37,497 bases of DNA from Planctomycetota bacterium (GTDB lineage Bacteria; Planctomycetota; UBA1135; GCA-002686595). How positions within the stretch are numbered: the first letter of the stretch is position 1; every line of letters starts with the position of its first letter. Below the pieces are notes generated by a model. The model saw only the letters and a list, made by a program, of their open reading frames with translations, was not told the DNA's origin and did no database searches. The position numbers and the translations under genes are program-made. This document shows, piece by piece, positions 1-14,084 of this stretch. The stretch spans positions 1 through 37,497 of the forward strand of contig JAJDEV010000057.1 in the NCBI GenBank assembly GCA_029259605.1, written 5' to 3'.

Positions 1-408
1 GCCGGCGGCCGTTGCATCGGTGGGGGCGAGGCGCGCGACGACGTTCGCGAGCCGCGTGTGTCCCGCGCCGCCGCGATCGCTCCCGGCCGCCCGCGCGGAA
101 ACGAAGTCGCCGCCCGCGAACGCGCCCGTTTGCACCTCGACCGTCGCGCCGCACGCCTCGAGCTCGCTCACGAGCACTGCGCGCACGCGACCGTGCGCCG
201 CAGATCCCCGCGGCCGCGGCTCCGCGGCGACTTGCGCGAGCAAGTCCTTGGCGCGCGCGAGCGCGACGTCTGCGGGCGACGCGTCAGCGGGTTCGCGCGG
301 CGCTTGCAGCCCGATCGCCGCCGCGAGCGCGACGAGGATCAGCCCGACCGCCGCGAGGTTCGACCCGCGCGGGCGGACAACGGAGACGGGCGGCGGCGAC
401 GCGTCCAT
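1..408 (-). CDS. M28-family zinc peptidase, N-terminal part only (cut by window edge)
   Basis: An open minus-strand frame runs from ATG at 408 to the window edge, 136 codons with no stop. It starts with a short cytoplasmic segment and one hydrophobic helix (residues about 18-35, LAAVGLILVALAAAIGL). Then comes a region typical of the start of M28 peptidases (Fxna/ER-metallopeptidase type): PRPRGSAAHGRVR, a helix ending LEACGATVEVQTG, and LANVVARL. The metal-binding catalytic residues lie beyond the edge, so activity cannot be judged. Likely a membrane-anchored exopeptidase with its catalytic domain outside the cytoplasm. It starts 21 bp after the SET-domain gene and may be co-transcribed with it. 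Family call is by motif resemblance only. Confidence 0.7.
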   Translation of the reverse strand, partial: MDASPPPVSVVRPRGSNLAAVGLILVALAAAIGLQAPREPADASPADVALARAKDLLAQVAAEPRPRGSAAHGRVRAVLVSELEACGATVEVQTGAFAGGDFVSARAAGSDRGGAGHTRLANVVARLAPTDATAAG

Positions 409-429
409 CGCCGGAGTCTACGCGGGCCG

Positions 430-732
430 CTAGCTCCAGTCCTCGCCGTAGTGGATCGTGATCTCGTCGCCGGGGGCGATGGTGCGCGTGGCGAAGAGGT
501 TGCGCTCGTCGAACTCGGCGTTGGGCGTCGGCGTGTGGTTCAGCATGCGCAGGCGGCCGTAGCCCTCGTAGCCGCGCAGGCCGTCGTCGAACTCGACCCA
601 GAGCGTGTAGGTGCCGTCCACGTCCGTGCGTCGGGCGAGGTACTGACCGATGAACTCGCCGCGGCGGATGGTCTCCCGGGCGAAGACGCCGTGTCCATGG
701 ATCGGGCTGGGGCGGTTCTCGATACGCTTCAT
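430..732 (-). CDS. Small SET-domain protein (putative lysine methyltransferase)
   Basis: Predicted 100 residues, close to a bare SET domain. Visible are the N-terminal SET strand (SPIHGHGVFA, residues 9-18), the signature Asn-His in LRMLNHTPTPNAEF (N65, H66), and the C-terminal GDEITIHYGEDW with Tyr95, which contribute to AdoMet binding and catalysis in SET enzymes. There is no pre-SET or post-SET cysteine cluster, as is usual for short bacterial SET proteins. I chose ATG at 732; an in-frame GTG at 762 would add ten Arg/Pro/His-rich residues that do not look like SET sequence. The substrate is unknown. The Lys-rich small protein encoded upstream at 4787-5104 is one conceivable target, but nothing here shows it. 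Confidence 0.8.
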   Translation of the reverse strand: MKRIENRPSPIHGHGVFARETIRRGEFIGQYLARRTDVDGTYTLWVEFDDGLRGYEGYGRLRMLNHTPTPNAEFDERNLFATRTIAPGDEITIHYGEDWS

Positions 733-828
733 GTGGAGGCTCGGTCGCGGTCGGTGCCGCACGTCGTGCGGGAGTTCGGGCGCAGGAGAATAAGGTCGCT
801 CGCGCCGAGCGCAAGTCCCTGGCGCGCG

Positions 829-2676
829 CTACTCCTCGGCCGCGTAGCCGATCTTCTGTAGGGCGTCGAGCTCTTCCTGACTGAGCGTGACGCGCTCGCC
901 GGCGCTGACCCCGAAGGCTTCGCGCAGCTTGGCCGCCGAGGCGAGCAGCGCGTCGCAGCGCTCGCGGCCGACCGCCAGCTCGGGCGGCGTGAGCGCGACG
1001 AGCGACGTCCTCTCGCCCGGGTCGTTCGCGAGGTCGTAGAGCTCCTCGACGCCGGTCAGGAAGAAGCGGATGTACTTCCAACCGTCGAACAGCACGGCCA
1101 CGCGATCCTGGTAGTAGAGGTTGCCCGTGGTCAGGAGGTCGCGCGACACGGGCTGCTGCGCGAGGAGCGGCGCCGCGCTCAGGCGGTCGGCGTCGTACGG
1201 GATCCCGCAGGACGTCAGCACGGTCGGCAGGATGCTCTCGAGCGAAACGGGCCGCGGCTCGACGATGCCCGTCGTCTGACCCGCTCGCTTGACGATCAAC
1301 GGCACGCGCACGAGTTCCTCGTACACGGTGTGCCCGTGCTCCACACCCTCGTGCTCCCAGAACTCCTCGCCGTGGTCGCTCGTGAGCACGATCAACGAGC
1401 CGTCGAACAGGTCGAGCTCGCGCAGCTTGGCGAACAGCGCGCCGAGCTGCTGGTCCACGTAGCGCACCTCGCCGTCGTACAGCCGCCGGACCCAGCGCCG
1501 CTGCTCGGGAGTCGGCACCTCGTACCCACCGCGCACGCGCTCGAGGTCGTCGTGGTCGAACACGAAGCTCGAGCGCGGCGGCGGGGGACCCGGCGGGCGG
1601 AAGGACTCCTCCGGCGCGAACTCGACGTGCGGGTCGTAGTAGTGCAGCCAGAGAAAGAAGTCGTCGTCGCGGTGCTTCTCGAGCCAGCGGAACGCCAGCC
1701 GGTTGACCTCGGACGCGCTGCGTTCGGTGGCGTTCTCGGATTGGCGCTTGCGCGCGAGCATCAGCAGCCCGAGCGAGTGCCCCGGGAGCTCGGCGCGCGC
1801 GCGGAAGTCGTACTCGTCGAAGCCGCGGTCCAAGGCGCGCTTGGACGACAGCACGAAGTTGTGTCCGATGGCGGCCGTGCGATAGCCGGCGTCGCGCATC
1901 GCCTCGGCGAGCGTGGGAATCGAATCGGGCAGCCGCGACGTGCGCGTCACCGTGCGGTGCACGAGCGGCGACACTCCCGTCATGATCGAGGCCATCGACG
2001 GCAGCGTCCACGCGCCCGGGGCGCGCGCGTTTTCGAAGCGCAGGCTCGTCGCCGCGAGCCGGTCGATCGCCGGCGTCGGCGCGGCGCGCTCGGAGCTGCA
2101 CGACACGGCGTCCGCGCGCAGCGTGTCGACGACGATCAGGATGACGCGCTCGACCATGTGGTCGTCGACGAGCGGCGCGTCGCGCTTCGGACGGCCGGGC
2201 GGCTCGACGAAGCGCGACGTCAGGAACAGCGCGGCGAGCAGGAAGATCGGGATCGCGCGCTCGATCGGACCGCGCGTGTCCTTGCGCTCGGGCAGCGCCT
2301 GGCGCGCCAGCGTCGGGTACGCGACCGCGCACACCAGCAGGCCGATCGTCGCGCTGGAGTGCAGCTCGTACAGATCGCCGCGCGCGAGGTCGAAGCGGAA
2401 GTAGGCGATGTCGATGAGCGCCGCGAGCAAACCGAGGGAGATCGCGCGCGCCAGCGCTCCGGCGTCCGGCGCCCAGGCGTTGAGGTAGGCGATGGCGCGG
2501 ATCGCGCCGAGCGTGACCAGGTACGCGAGCGCCAGGATCCACGCGCTCGAGGCGAAGGCCTGGAGGCGGAGCGCCCACGGGAACGGCGCGCCCGTGCGGC
2601 ACAGGTACGCGAGCAAGGCGTCGCACGTCCCGAGCACGAGGCCGGCCGTCGCCGCGTGCGCGAGCGTGACGAGCAT
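829..2676 (-). CDS. Membrane-anchored sulfatase-like hydrolase/transferase with Thr at the nucleophile position
   Basis: About 615 residues. Five hydrophobic segments fill the first ~160 residues (for example the stretches around LAHAATAGLVLG, ASSAWILALAYLV and AIPIFLLAALFLTS). An alkaline-phosphatase-superfamily sulfatase domain follows: VILIVVDTLRAD with the first metal Asp, and a later LTSDHGEEFWEHEG with the second metal Asp/His. The C-terminus (LSQEELDALQKIGYA) is typical of this sulfatase group. The formylglycine motif (C/S-x-P-S-R) reads WTLPSMASIMTG, so the nucleophile position is Thr (T224) and no Cys/Ser is available for formylglycine conversion. This fits a phospho- or phosphoglycerol-transfer enzyme, or a non-classical hydrolase, better than a true sulfatase. 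Start: ATG at 2676 is preferred; a GTG at 2763 would add 29 low-complexity residues before the first helix. Confidence 0.8.
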   Translation of the reverse strand: MLVTLAHAATAGLVLGTCDALLAYLCRTGAPFPWALRLQAFASSAWILALAYLVTLGAIRAIAYLNAWAPDAGALARAISLGLLAALIDIAYFRFDLARGDLYELHSSATIGLLVCAVAYPTLARQALPERKDTRGPIERAIPIFLLAALFLTSRFVEPPGRPKRDAPLVDDHMVERVILIVVDTLRADAVSCSSERAAPTPAIDRLAATSLRFENARAPGAWTLPSMASIMTGVSPLVHRTVTRTSRLPDSIPTLAEAMRDAGYRTAAIGHNFVLSSKRALDRGFDEYDFRARAELPGHSLGLLMLARKRQSENATERSASEVNRLAFRWLEKHRDDDFFLWLHYYDPHVEFAPEESFRPPGPPPPRSSFVFDHDDLERVRGGYEVPTPEQRRWVRRLYDGEVRYVDQQLGALFAKLRELDLFDGSLIVLTSDHGEEFWEHEGVEHGHTVYEELVRVPLIVKRAGQTTGIVEPRPVSLESILPTVLTSCGIPYDADRLSAAPLLAQQPVSRDLLTTGNLYYQDRVAVLFDGWKYIRFFLTGVEELYDLANDPGERTSLVALTPPELAVGRERCDALLASAAKLREAFGVSAGERVTLSQEELDALQKIGYAAEE

Positions 2677-2791
2677 CGCATGCGAACGCGAGGGGGACGT
2701 CGAGGGCGAAGGGGTCACGGGCGAAGGGGCCGCGGTGAACACCGCGACGCGAGATGTTCCCACCGTCGCCGAACGCGATCAAGTTGATGGG

Positions 2792-3787
2792 TTAAGGATT
2801 ACCGCCGCGCAGGATGCATGCCAGCTGCACGAGGTCGAGGTTGCCGCCCGAAACGACACACACGATCTTCCCGTCGCCGGCGCGACCGCTGAGCGCGGCG
2901 GCGAGCGACGCGGCACCGGCGCCCTCGGCGACGACGCGGTTCGTCGTCGCGAGCAGCCGCACCGCCTCGGCGACCTCGGCGAGCGTGACAACGATCGACT
3001 CATCGACCAGGCTCGACACCAGCGGCCACATCGACGGCAGGATGCCCTTGCCGCCGATGCCGTCGACGAAGCTCGGCGTGTAGCTCACGTCGATCGGCGC
3101 GCCGTTCGCGAGCGCGGCGGCGAGCGGCGCCGCGGTCTCCACCTCGCACGCGACGACGCGCGTGCGCGGCGCGAGGTGGCGCAGCGCCGACGCGATTCCA
3201 CTGATCAGTCCGCCGCCGCCGAACGGGACGAGCACGGTGTCGACGCCCTCGAGCGCGAGCGCGATCTCGAGCCCGATCGTTCCGTTGCCCTCGATGACCG
3301 CGGCGTCCGCGACGGGATGCACGAAGAGACGCGTCGCATCGACGCCCGCGATCCCGTCGAGCGGCTGCGCCAGGACGAGCGTGCGCCACCAGCGCTCGAA
3401 CGAAACGGGGATCGTCCGCGCGCCGAGGTGCTCGATCGCGTCGAGCTTGGCGCGGGGCGCGTGATCCGGCACGACCACGTCACACGCGATCCCGAGCCGG
3501 CGCGCGTGCCACGCGACGCCCTGCGCCATGTTGCCCGCGCTCGACGTGACGACGCCGCGCGCGAGCTCGTCCGCGTCCGCCGACAGCATGCGGTTGCCCG
3601 CGCCGCGCAGCTTGAACGAGCCGATCGGTTGCAGGTTCTCGAGCTGGAGCCAAACGTCGCGTCCGCCGGCGTCGCCGCGGTAGGGGAGCAGCGGAACGCG
3701 CGCGATGTGACCGTCGAGCCGCGCGCGCGCGGCGCGGATCGCGTCGAGCGGGATGACCGTGGGCGCCGGCGCGCGCGACTCAAGCAT
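2792..3787 (-). CDS. Threonine/serine dehydratase-like PLP enzyme (IlvA/TdcB/EutB type)
   Basis: 331 residues of fold-type II PLP enzyme. The Schiff-base lysine is K59 in GSFKLRGAGNRM. SSAGNMAQGVAW binds the substrate carboxylate, and the glycine-rich phosphate loop is PFGGGGLISG (about 188-197). There is no C-terminal ACT regulatory domain, so it resembles catabolic or specialised dehydratases rather than feedback-regulated biosynthetic IlvA. The ATG at 3787 lies inside the 3' end of the cyclodeaminase-family gene (8-bp overlap), so the two are almost certainly translationally coupled. The same two families are paired as eutB-eutC in ectoine utilisation, but no ectoine hydrolase genes are visible here. 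The substrate is therefore open: threonine, serine or a derived hydroxy amino acid. Confidence 0.85.
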   Translation of the reverse strand: MLESRAPAPTVIPLDAIRAARARLDGHIARVPLLPYRGDAGGRDVWLQLENLQPIGSFKLRGAGNRMLSADADELARGVVTSSAGNMAQGVAWHARRLGIACDVVVPDHAPRAKLDAIEHLGARTIPVSFERWWRTLVLAQPLDGIAGVDATRLFVHPVADAAVIEGNGTIGLEIALALEGVDTVLVPFGGGGLISGIASALRHLAPRTRVVACEVETAAPLAAALANGAPIDVSYTPSFVDGIGGKGILPSMWPLVSSLVDESIVVTLAEVAEAVRLLATTNRVVAEGAGAASLAAALSGRAGDGKIVCVVSGGNLDLVQLACILRGGNP

Positions 3788-4787
3788 CGCGCATCCCGCC
3801 GAGCGCCACCCGCGTTCCGATCCCCGCCGCCTCCGCGCGCGCGACCGCGAGCGCCGCGGCGGCGAGGTCCTCGACCGCGATACCGAGCGACTCGAAGAGC
3901 GTGATGTCGTCCGGCGACGTGCGACCGTCCGCGCGACCGAGCAGCACCGCGCCGAGCTCGCCGACGACGGCGTCGATGCGGCCCGGGATCAAGAGGTCGC
4001 CCGCCTCCTGCGCCGCCGACTCCAGGCTGTCGACGTAGACGCGCGCGCGCTCGATCGTGCGCGTGTCGACCTCGCGCGCGTCCGGCGTGCACGCGCCGAC
4101 CGCGTTGACGTGGGCGCCGCGTGCGAGCCAGTCGCCGTGGAGGACGGGCTCGCGCGCGGACGTCGTCGCGCACACGATGTCCGCGCCCTCGACCGCGTCG
4201 CGCGCGCTGTCGACGGCGTCCACACGGATGCCGTGACGCGCCGACTCGCGCGAGGCGAAGCGCGCGCGCGCTTCGGCCGACGGGCTGAAGACGCGCACCT
4301 CGGTGATCGGGCGCACGGCGCGCATCGCCTCGAGGTGCGTGCGCGCCTGGACGCCCGAGCCGAGCAGCGCGAGCACCGTCGCGTCCTCGCGCGCGAGCGT
4401 ACGCGTCGCGACGCCGCTCGCGGCGGCCGTGCGGATCGCGGTGACCTCGCTCCCGTCGAGGATCGCGAGCGGCGTACCGTGCGCGGGATCGAAGAGGAGC
4501 ACGACACCCTGGTGCGTGTCGTACGGTGTGCCGTGGTTGCCCGGGTGCACGGTGACGACCTTGAGCCCGACGGCCTCGCCGCCCGCGGCGTCGACCGGCA
4601 GCGCGCCGGGCATCAGGCCGAGGATCCGGGGCGCGCCGTCGCGCTCGGGAAGGAAGAGCGGCCAGCGCAGCGGGTTGGTCGCGTCGCCGCGCGAGTACGC
4701 GGCGAGCGCGTCGGCGACGCGCTCGATGCACGCCGACATCGGAAGGGCCTCACGCACGTCTTCCGGCGTCAGGACCAGCGTCGACAT
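3780..4787 (-). CDS. Ornithine cyclodeaminase / mu-crystallin family protein
   Basis: 335 residues. The family lysine is in EAVGLKVVTVHPGN (K76). HQGVVLLFD and the DGSEVTAIRTAAASGVAT segment are typical. The Rossmann part has LALLGSGVQARTHLEAM followed by VRVFSPS, and the family Asp is in VNAVGACTPDAREVD. Members use NAD(P) to deaminate or reduce amino acids or cyclic imines (ornithine cyclodeaminase, alanine dehydrogenase, ketimine reductase, EutC), and motifs alone do not separate these. ATG at 4787 shares its A with the TGA of the upstream small gene, and the 3' end overlaps the dehydratase start. Together with the dehydratase it looks like a two-step amino-acid-converting module downstream of glutamine synthetase. 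Confidence 0.85.
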   Translation of the reverse strand: MSTLVLTPEDVREALPMSACIERVADALAAYSRGDATNPLRWPLFLPERDGAPRILGLMPGALPVDAAGGEAVGLKVVTVHPGNHGTPYDTHQGVVLLFDPAHGTPLAILDGSEVTAIRTAAASGVATRTLAREDATVLALLGSGVQARTHLEAMRAVRPITEVRVFSPSAEARARFASRESARHGIRVDAVDSARDAVEGADIVCATTSAREPVLHGDWLARGAHVNAVGACTPDAREVDTRTIERARVYVDSLESAAQEAGDLLIPGRIDAVVGELGAVLLGRADGRTSPDDITLFESLGIAVEDLAAAALAVARAEAAGIGTRVALGGMRDA

Positions 4788-5104
4788 CAGCCGCTCGCGC
4801 GCTTCTTCTTCGTCGCGGGCGCTTGGTCGAGCTCGACGCCGCGCTTCTGGAAGTACGCGGCGAGCGCCTTGCGGGTGTCCGTGAGCGCGCGGCGCAGAGC
4901 CGTCGCCTTCTCCTTGGTCGCGAGTTCGAGCGCCTTGTCGATGCCCTTCAGCACGGAGAGCGCGGCCTTGTGCGACGGCGACTCCTTGAGCTCGCTCGCC
5001 CGCTGGCGCGAGCGCACGCGGCGGATCTCGTCCTGCAGGTCGGCGATGATCTCGTCGGGGCTGCGCCGCTTGCGCTTGGCGACCTTCTTCTTCTTCTTGA
5101 CCAC
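4787..5104 (-). CDS. Small lysine-rich coiled-coil protein, unknown function
   Basis: 105 residues from a GTG start. The N-terminus is almost pure Lys/Arg (KKKKKVAKRKRR), then comes a predicted helical middle (SPDEIIADLQDEIRRVRSRQ; later HKAALSVLKGIDKALELATKEK and LRRALTDTRKALAAYFQKRG), and it ends with a second basic tail (TKKKRASG). Basic ends around helices suggest nucleic-acid or ribosome association, which is inference. It is tightly embedded: 6 bp after the HD gene, and its TGA overlaps the ATG of the next gene. I do not recognise a named family. Confidence 0.7.
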   Translation of the reverse strand: MVKKKKKVAKRKRRSPDEIIADLQDEIRRVRSRQRASELKESPSHKAALSVLKGIDKALELATKEKATALRRALTDTRKALAAYFQKRGVELDQAPATKKKRASG

Positions 5105-5110
5105 GGGCGG

Positions 5111-5668
<558 letters not shown>

Positions 5669-5680
5669 GGGGAAGCGGGG

Positions 5681-7864
<2,184 letters not shown>

Positions 7865-8165
7865 GGCTCCTAGAGGTGCGAAGTCGCGGGCGTCGGGGTG
7901 GAAAGGAGCGGCCGTCGGCGGTCGGATCAGGACCTTCGAGGACCTCGAAAGTGGAAGGTATCCTTCGCCTCGGAGCGTTCCAATCCGGCCGCGCGGAATT
8001 CGGCGCGGAAACTCGGGGAGAAGCGAAGTCGTTCGGCCGCGGCGTCCGGTGGTCGGACTCGATTCGCTTCGACAGGACCCGGGCAAAGCGCGAACGCGCG
8101 CACCCGGCTCGATAGAATGCCCCCGCTCGCGATGCCGGTCGATCCGGCGTGGCGTCGGGCGAGCA
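7865..8165. promoter_or_regulatory. Divergent intergenic region between glnN (-) and thiC (+)
   Basis: About 300 bp without a convincing gene; open frames here lack recognisable protein signals. It must carry the promoters for both divergent transcripts. For glnN, minus-strand TTGGAA (7978-7983) and GATACC (7957-7962) with a 15-bp spacer is a weak sigma70-like candidate. For thiC, TAGAAT at 8113-8118 is a plausible -10 hexamer about 50 bp before the riboswitch, without a good -35. These are eye-picked matches in GC-rich DNA. Confidence 0.4.
7935..7949. promoter_or_regulatory. 15-bp perfect palindrome in the glnN leader (candidate operator or leader hairpin)
   Basis: TTCGAGG-A-CCTCGAA is a perfect inverted repeat with 7-bp arms and a one-base centre, 71-85 bp upstream of the glnN ATG and just inside the candidate glnN -10. 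As DNA it could bind a dimeric regulator; as RNA it would be a short 5'-leader hairpin. No second copy is seen nearby. Confidence 0.4.
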
Positions 8166-10998
<2,833 letters not shown>

Positions 10999-11066
10999 GC
11001 GGCACGCAGGTTAGCAGCTGCTCACCGCGGCCCGATGCTCGGTTCCCGTTTCCGACGCGCAGCGGG

Positions 11067-11516
11067 TCAGTCGGAGCGTGTCGAGGAAACGCGGATGCGC
11101 ACCTCAACGGGAGTTGTGGTTTGGATCGTCAGGACGTGCAGGCTCTCGCAGAAGTACTCCCACTCGCCCGTTTCGGGGTTGATCCGCCACCCGTATCCGA
11201 ACAACGCGAGTTCGCTCGACACGAGCTCGGGAAACGCCACTTCCAGCGCATTCGTCACGATCGCGGGAACCTGTTCGGCGGACGGCTCCCCCGTCACGGC
11301 CGCGCCGATCTCGTCGCGGATCGCGACAACGGTGGGATCGTACGGACTGGACAGCATCGAACTCGCTGTCGCGTGGACGACGTCGATGTCGAACGTCAAG
11401 TCTGCTGCGGACCGGGCAGCTGCGCTCCAAGGTGCGGATGCGATCAGCATCGAGGCGCCGAGTCCGAGCAGGGTTCCGCGCCGAGTGGGCGCACTTCGAG
11501 ATAGTTTCCGATTCAA
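11067..11516 (-). CDS. Small exported protein of unknown function (twin-Arg-like leader)
   Basis: 149 residues beginning with TTG. The start is supported by a strong Shine-Dalgarno, GGAGGT, five bases upstream (plus-strand 11522-11527). The N-terminus (RSAPTRRGTLLGLGASMLIASAPWSAAA) has an Arg pair, a hydrophobic core and an Ala-rich cleavage site, so a Tat- or Sec-type signal peptide is likely. The mature part has no family I recognise; it contains FDIDVVHATASSMLSSPYDP, a FGYGWRINPETGEWEYF segment and a Thr/Val-rich C-terminus. It is 88 bp downstream of the membrane kinase on the same strand and may be its exported partner or target, which is inference. Confidence 0.65.
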   Translation of the reverse strand: MNRKLSRSAPTRRGTLLGLGASMLIASAPWSAAARSAADLTFDIDVVHATASSMLSSPYDPTVVAIRDEIGAAVTGEPSAEQVPAIVTNALEVAFPELVSSELALFGYGWRINPETGEWEYFCESLHVLTIQTTTPVEVRIRVSSTRSD

Positions 11517-11604
11517 ATGAGACCTCCGATGGGGCAGCCGTGAGGAGAGTCGGAGGGGGAAACGCTCTCGTTGCGCGTCTTTTAGGACGCGCCACGTCGC
11601 CCGT

Positions 11605-14076
11605 TCAATCGTCAGACGCGGCGCTGTTCGCAGTTTCTGCGGGCGCGATGTCGTCGAAGTATTCGTCGGGATGATCGGAACTCACGGCGACGCGAAACGT
11701 CGGAACGACCTGGTCCTTGACGACGAGGCGTCGGCGCAACGGGTTGTGTCCGAAGCTCATGCCTGACGGGTTCTCCGGCGTGCTCTCGTCGGCGAAGTAC
11801 GTTCCGCTCCACGTGTTCTCCATCCACGCGACGTTGCTGACCCACTCGCGCTCGGGTTGGAGCACGCCGGAGGATCGGGCGACCATGAGCTCCTCGAGGG
11901 ACGGAAGGCGTCCGCCAAGCCAACGGCAGTAGGCGCTCGCCGAGTCGATATCGACCCAGACGGCGTCGTCGAGCCCACGCGTCTCGTCGAAGACGACCGG
12001 CTCGCCGCCGCGTTCCTTCAGATACTCGTCGTACTCGGGCGATGCTTGGAAGTTCTCGAACTCGCGCCGCGTGACTTCATTGGGGGAGATCCGAAACGCG
12101 GTCGCATGGATCGAGCCGTAGTACTCGACCGTTGCCCTTGGCACCTCGAGCGCGTCTTCGAGGAAGTCGGGCGACACAGGGCGTAGGGTGATCGCGAGGG
12201 CGGGCGGCCAGACGTCGGACACGACGAAGCGCGATTCGAAGGCGAGCTCGGACGCATTCTCCTTCGCAGCGATGAACCGAAACGCGCCTTGGGGAGGACG
12301 CCGCGGATACGGACGCGCGACCGCGCGGTACTCCAGGAGGAACGGTGGCGAGCCCGACGGCGGAGGCTGGGCGATCTGCAGTTGATACCGCATCCCGTCG
12401 AGCTCGCCGGTGGATGGAAGAGTGAGGGTGCCCCGTGCGCGCTCGGCGACGTTGTATGGACAGTCCGGACACACGTCCTCCTCGATGAGGAACACGTAGC
12501 GCCAGCCCGCATCCTGCGTCTCGTTCATGCCCGGGTAGAACACGCCGCCGCGCATCTTCGGCTCGGGAGCGAGCTCGTCTTTGGAGCGGCGCACGAGCAG
12601 TCCGCCGAAGCGGTACGCGGCCGAGATCGCGCGCGACCACGCGTGCGTGACGCGATCCAACTCGGGAACCAGGGGGACCCCGAACACTCCGTGCCCGAGG
12701 CCCGCGTCGAACTCGTCCGCGCTCGCGATGAGGCGATTGAGCACGAGCCCCGACTGAGAGAACTCGTCGGGCGTGCGCAACTCGCTCGGATCGAGCTGGG
12801 CCAGCTCGTCGACGATGCGGTCCCTACGGGCGGTTACACCGCGGGCCCACATCGCGAACGAGGACGAGACGAGCAGGAACACCGCGCTGGCGGCGAGCGC
12901 TACGTTGCGGCGATTGCGGCGGAGCCAGAGCGCGGAGCGACGCGCAATCGACGGCGGTGCGACAGAGATTGGCCGGTGCGCGAGCCACGCGTCGAGGTCG
13001 TCGGCAAGCGCTTGAACCGACGGATAGCGATCGTTCGGCTCGCGCGCGAGGCCGTGCTCGATGATCGTCGCCAGCTCGACGGGCAGGTTTGCGACGCGGC
13101 GTCGCAGCTTGGGCGGCTCGCACTCGAGCACCGCCGCCGTCGTGAGTTGCGCCGTCCCCGCGTCGAACGGATTCTCGAGCGCGAGCAGCTCGTAGCACAG
13201 CGTGCTGAGCGAGAACTGATCGGAGCGCGGGTCGGCGCCGGTCTGGTTCGCCTCGACCTGCTCGGGCGCGACGTAGGCCGCCGAACCGATCAGCTGTTGG
13301 GTGATGCGAGTCTGCGACTCGCCCTCGCCGCCCTCGAGGTGCGCGAGTCCGAAGTCGATCAACTTCGGGACGCCGGCGCCGTCGAAGACCACGTTCTCGG
13401 GCTTCACGTCGCGGTGGATCACGCCGCGGTTGTGGCAGTAGGCGAGGGCGGACGCGATTTGCCACATGCAGCGGGCGCGGGCGCGGTGGCCGGTCAGCTC
13501 GATCGCGATGCGGCGCGCGTCGGACGGCTCGCTATCGTCGAACTCGTGCGTCCCGAGCTGGACGCGGCGCAGCTCGAACACGACCTGGGCGAGCGACGGA
13601 CCGGTCAGGTGTTCGACGGCGACGTAGTCGAAGCCGTCCGCGTGTCCGACCTCGAAGACGCGGACGACGCCCTCGTGCTCGAGCACCGCGAGCGAGCGCG
13701 CCTCGTTCAGCACCCAGGCGCGCTCGCGCCGATCGGGGACCAGGTTCTTGTCGAGCACCTTGAGCGCGACCTGCCGGTCGAGGTTCGGGTCGCGCGCCAG
13801 GTAGACGCGCGCGATGCCGCCGGAGCCGAGCCGGTGCAGGATCTCGAAGCGGCCGAGCGTCGCCGGCAGCTCGTCACGATGGTCGAGGTCGGTCGAGAGC
13901 GCGCTCAGCTCGTCGAAGACGCGGATGCGATCGAGCAACTCGTCCTGCGCCGCGCCGGCGCGCGCGAGCAGGCCATCGACGTCCGGCTGCTCCGCGCGGT
14001 CCTTCGCCGAACGGTACTCGTCGAACAGCCGCGTCACCCGTGTGTCGCTCGGTTTCTCCTCGCCCTGGGCGCCCAT
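11605..14076 (-). CDS. Transmembrane Ser/Thr protein kinase with extracytoplasmic FGE-like domain
   Basis: 823 residues. The cytoplasmic kinase spans about 75-345: glycine loop LGSGGIARVYLARD, VALKVL with the catalytic Lys (~106), HRDVKPENV (HRD 221-223), DFGLA (241-243), then YVAPEQ. All catalytic residues are intact. A basic stretch (LWLRRNRRN) precedes one membrane helix (about 391-411). The ~240-residue middle part has a CPDCP motif. The C-terminal 650-800 region resembles the formylglycine-generating-enzyme/SUMF fold: ISPNEVTRREFENF, VDIDSASAYCRWLGGRLPSLEELMVA and a final TFRVA. It is eroded and lacks the catalytic Cys pair, so I see it as a sensor or ligand-binding module. The ECF sigma gene ends 8 bp before its ATG. 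Confidence 0.88.
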   Translation of the reverse strand: MGAQGEEKPSDTRVTRLFDEYRSAKDRAEQPDVDGLLARAGAAQDELLDRIRVFDELSALSTDLDHRDELPATLGRFEILHRLGSGGIARVYLARDPNLDRQVALKVLDKNLVPDRRERAWVLNEARSLAVLEHEGVVRVFEVGHADGFDYVAVEHLTGPSLAQVVFELRRVQLGTHEFDDSEPSDARRIAIELTGHRARARCMWQIASALAYCHNRGVIHRDVKPENVVFDGAGVPKLIDFGLAHLEGGEGESQTRITQQLIGSAAYVAPEQVEANQTGADPRSDQFSLSTLCYELLALENPFDAGTAQLTTAAVLECEPPKLRRRVANLPVELATIIEHGLAREPNDRYPSVQALADDLDAWLAHRPISVAPPSIARRSALWLRRNRRNVALAASAVFLLVSSSFAMWARGVTARRDRIVDELAQLDPSELRTPDEFSQSGLVLNRLIASADEFDAGLGHGVFGVPLVPELDRVTHAWSRAISAAYRFGGLLVRRSKDELAPEPKMRGGVFYPGMNETQDAGWRYVFLIEEDVCPDCPYNVAERARGTLTLPSTGELDGMRYQLQIAQPPPSGSPPFLLEYRAVARPYPRRPPQGAFRFIAAKENASELAFESRFVVSDVWPPALAITLRPVSPDFLEDALEVPRATVEYYGSIHATAFRISPNEVTRREFENFQASPEYDEYLKERGGEPVVFDETRGLDDAVWVDIDSASAYCRWLGGRLPSLEELMVARSSGVLQPEREWVSNVAWMENTWSGTYFADESTPENPSGMSFGHNPLRRRLVVKDQVVPTFRVAVSSDHPDEYFDDIAPAETANSAASDD

Positions 14077-14084
14077 GGCAGAGG

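Noticed and set aside
2792-4787. Calling the pair eutB-eutC (ectoine degradation)
   Set aside because: Family resemblance only; no ectoine hydrolase, deacetylase or transporter genes are visible, and both families have many other roles.
11605-12120. FGE-like tail of the kinase as an active formylglycine-generating enzyme for the sulfatase-like protein at 829
   Set aside because: The catalytic Cys pair is absent from the tail, and the sulfatase-like protein has Thr, not Cys or Ser, at the site to be modified.
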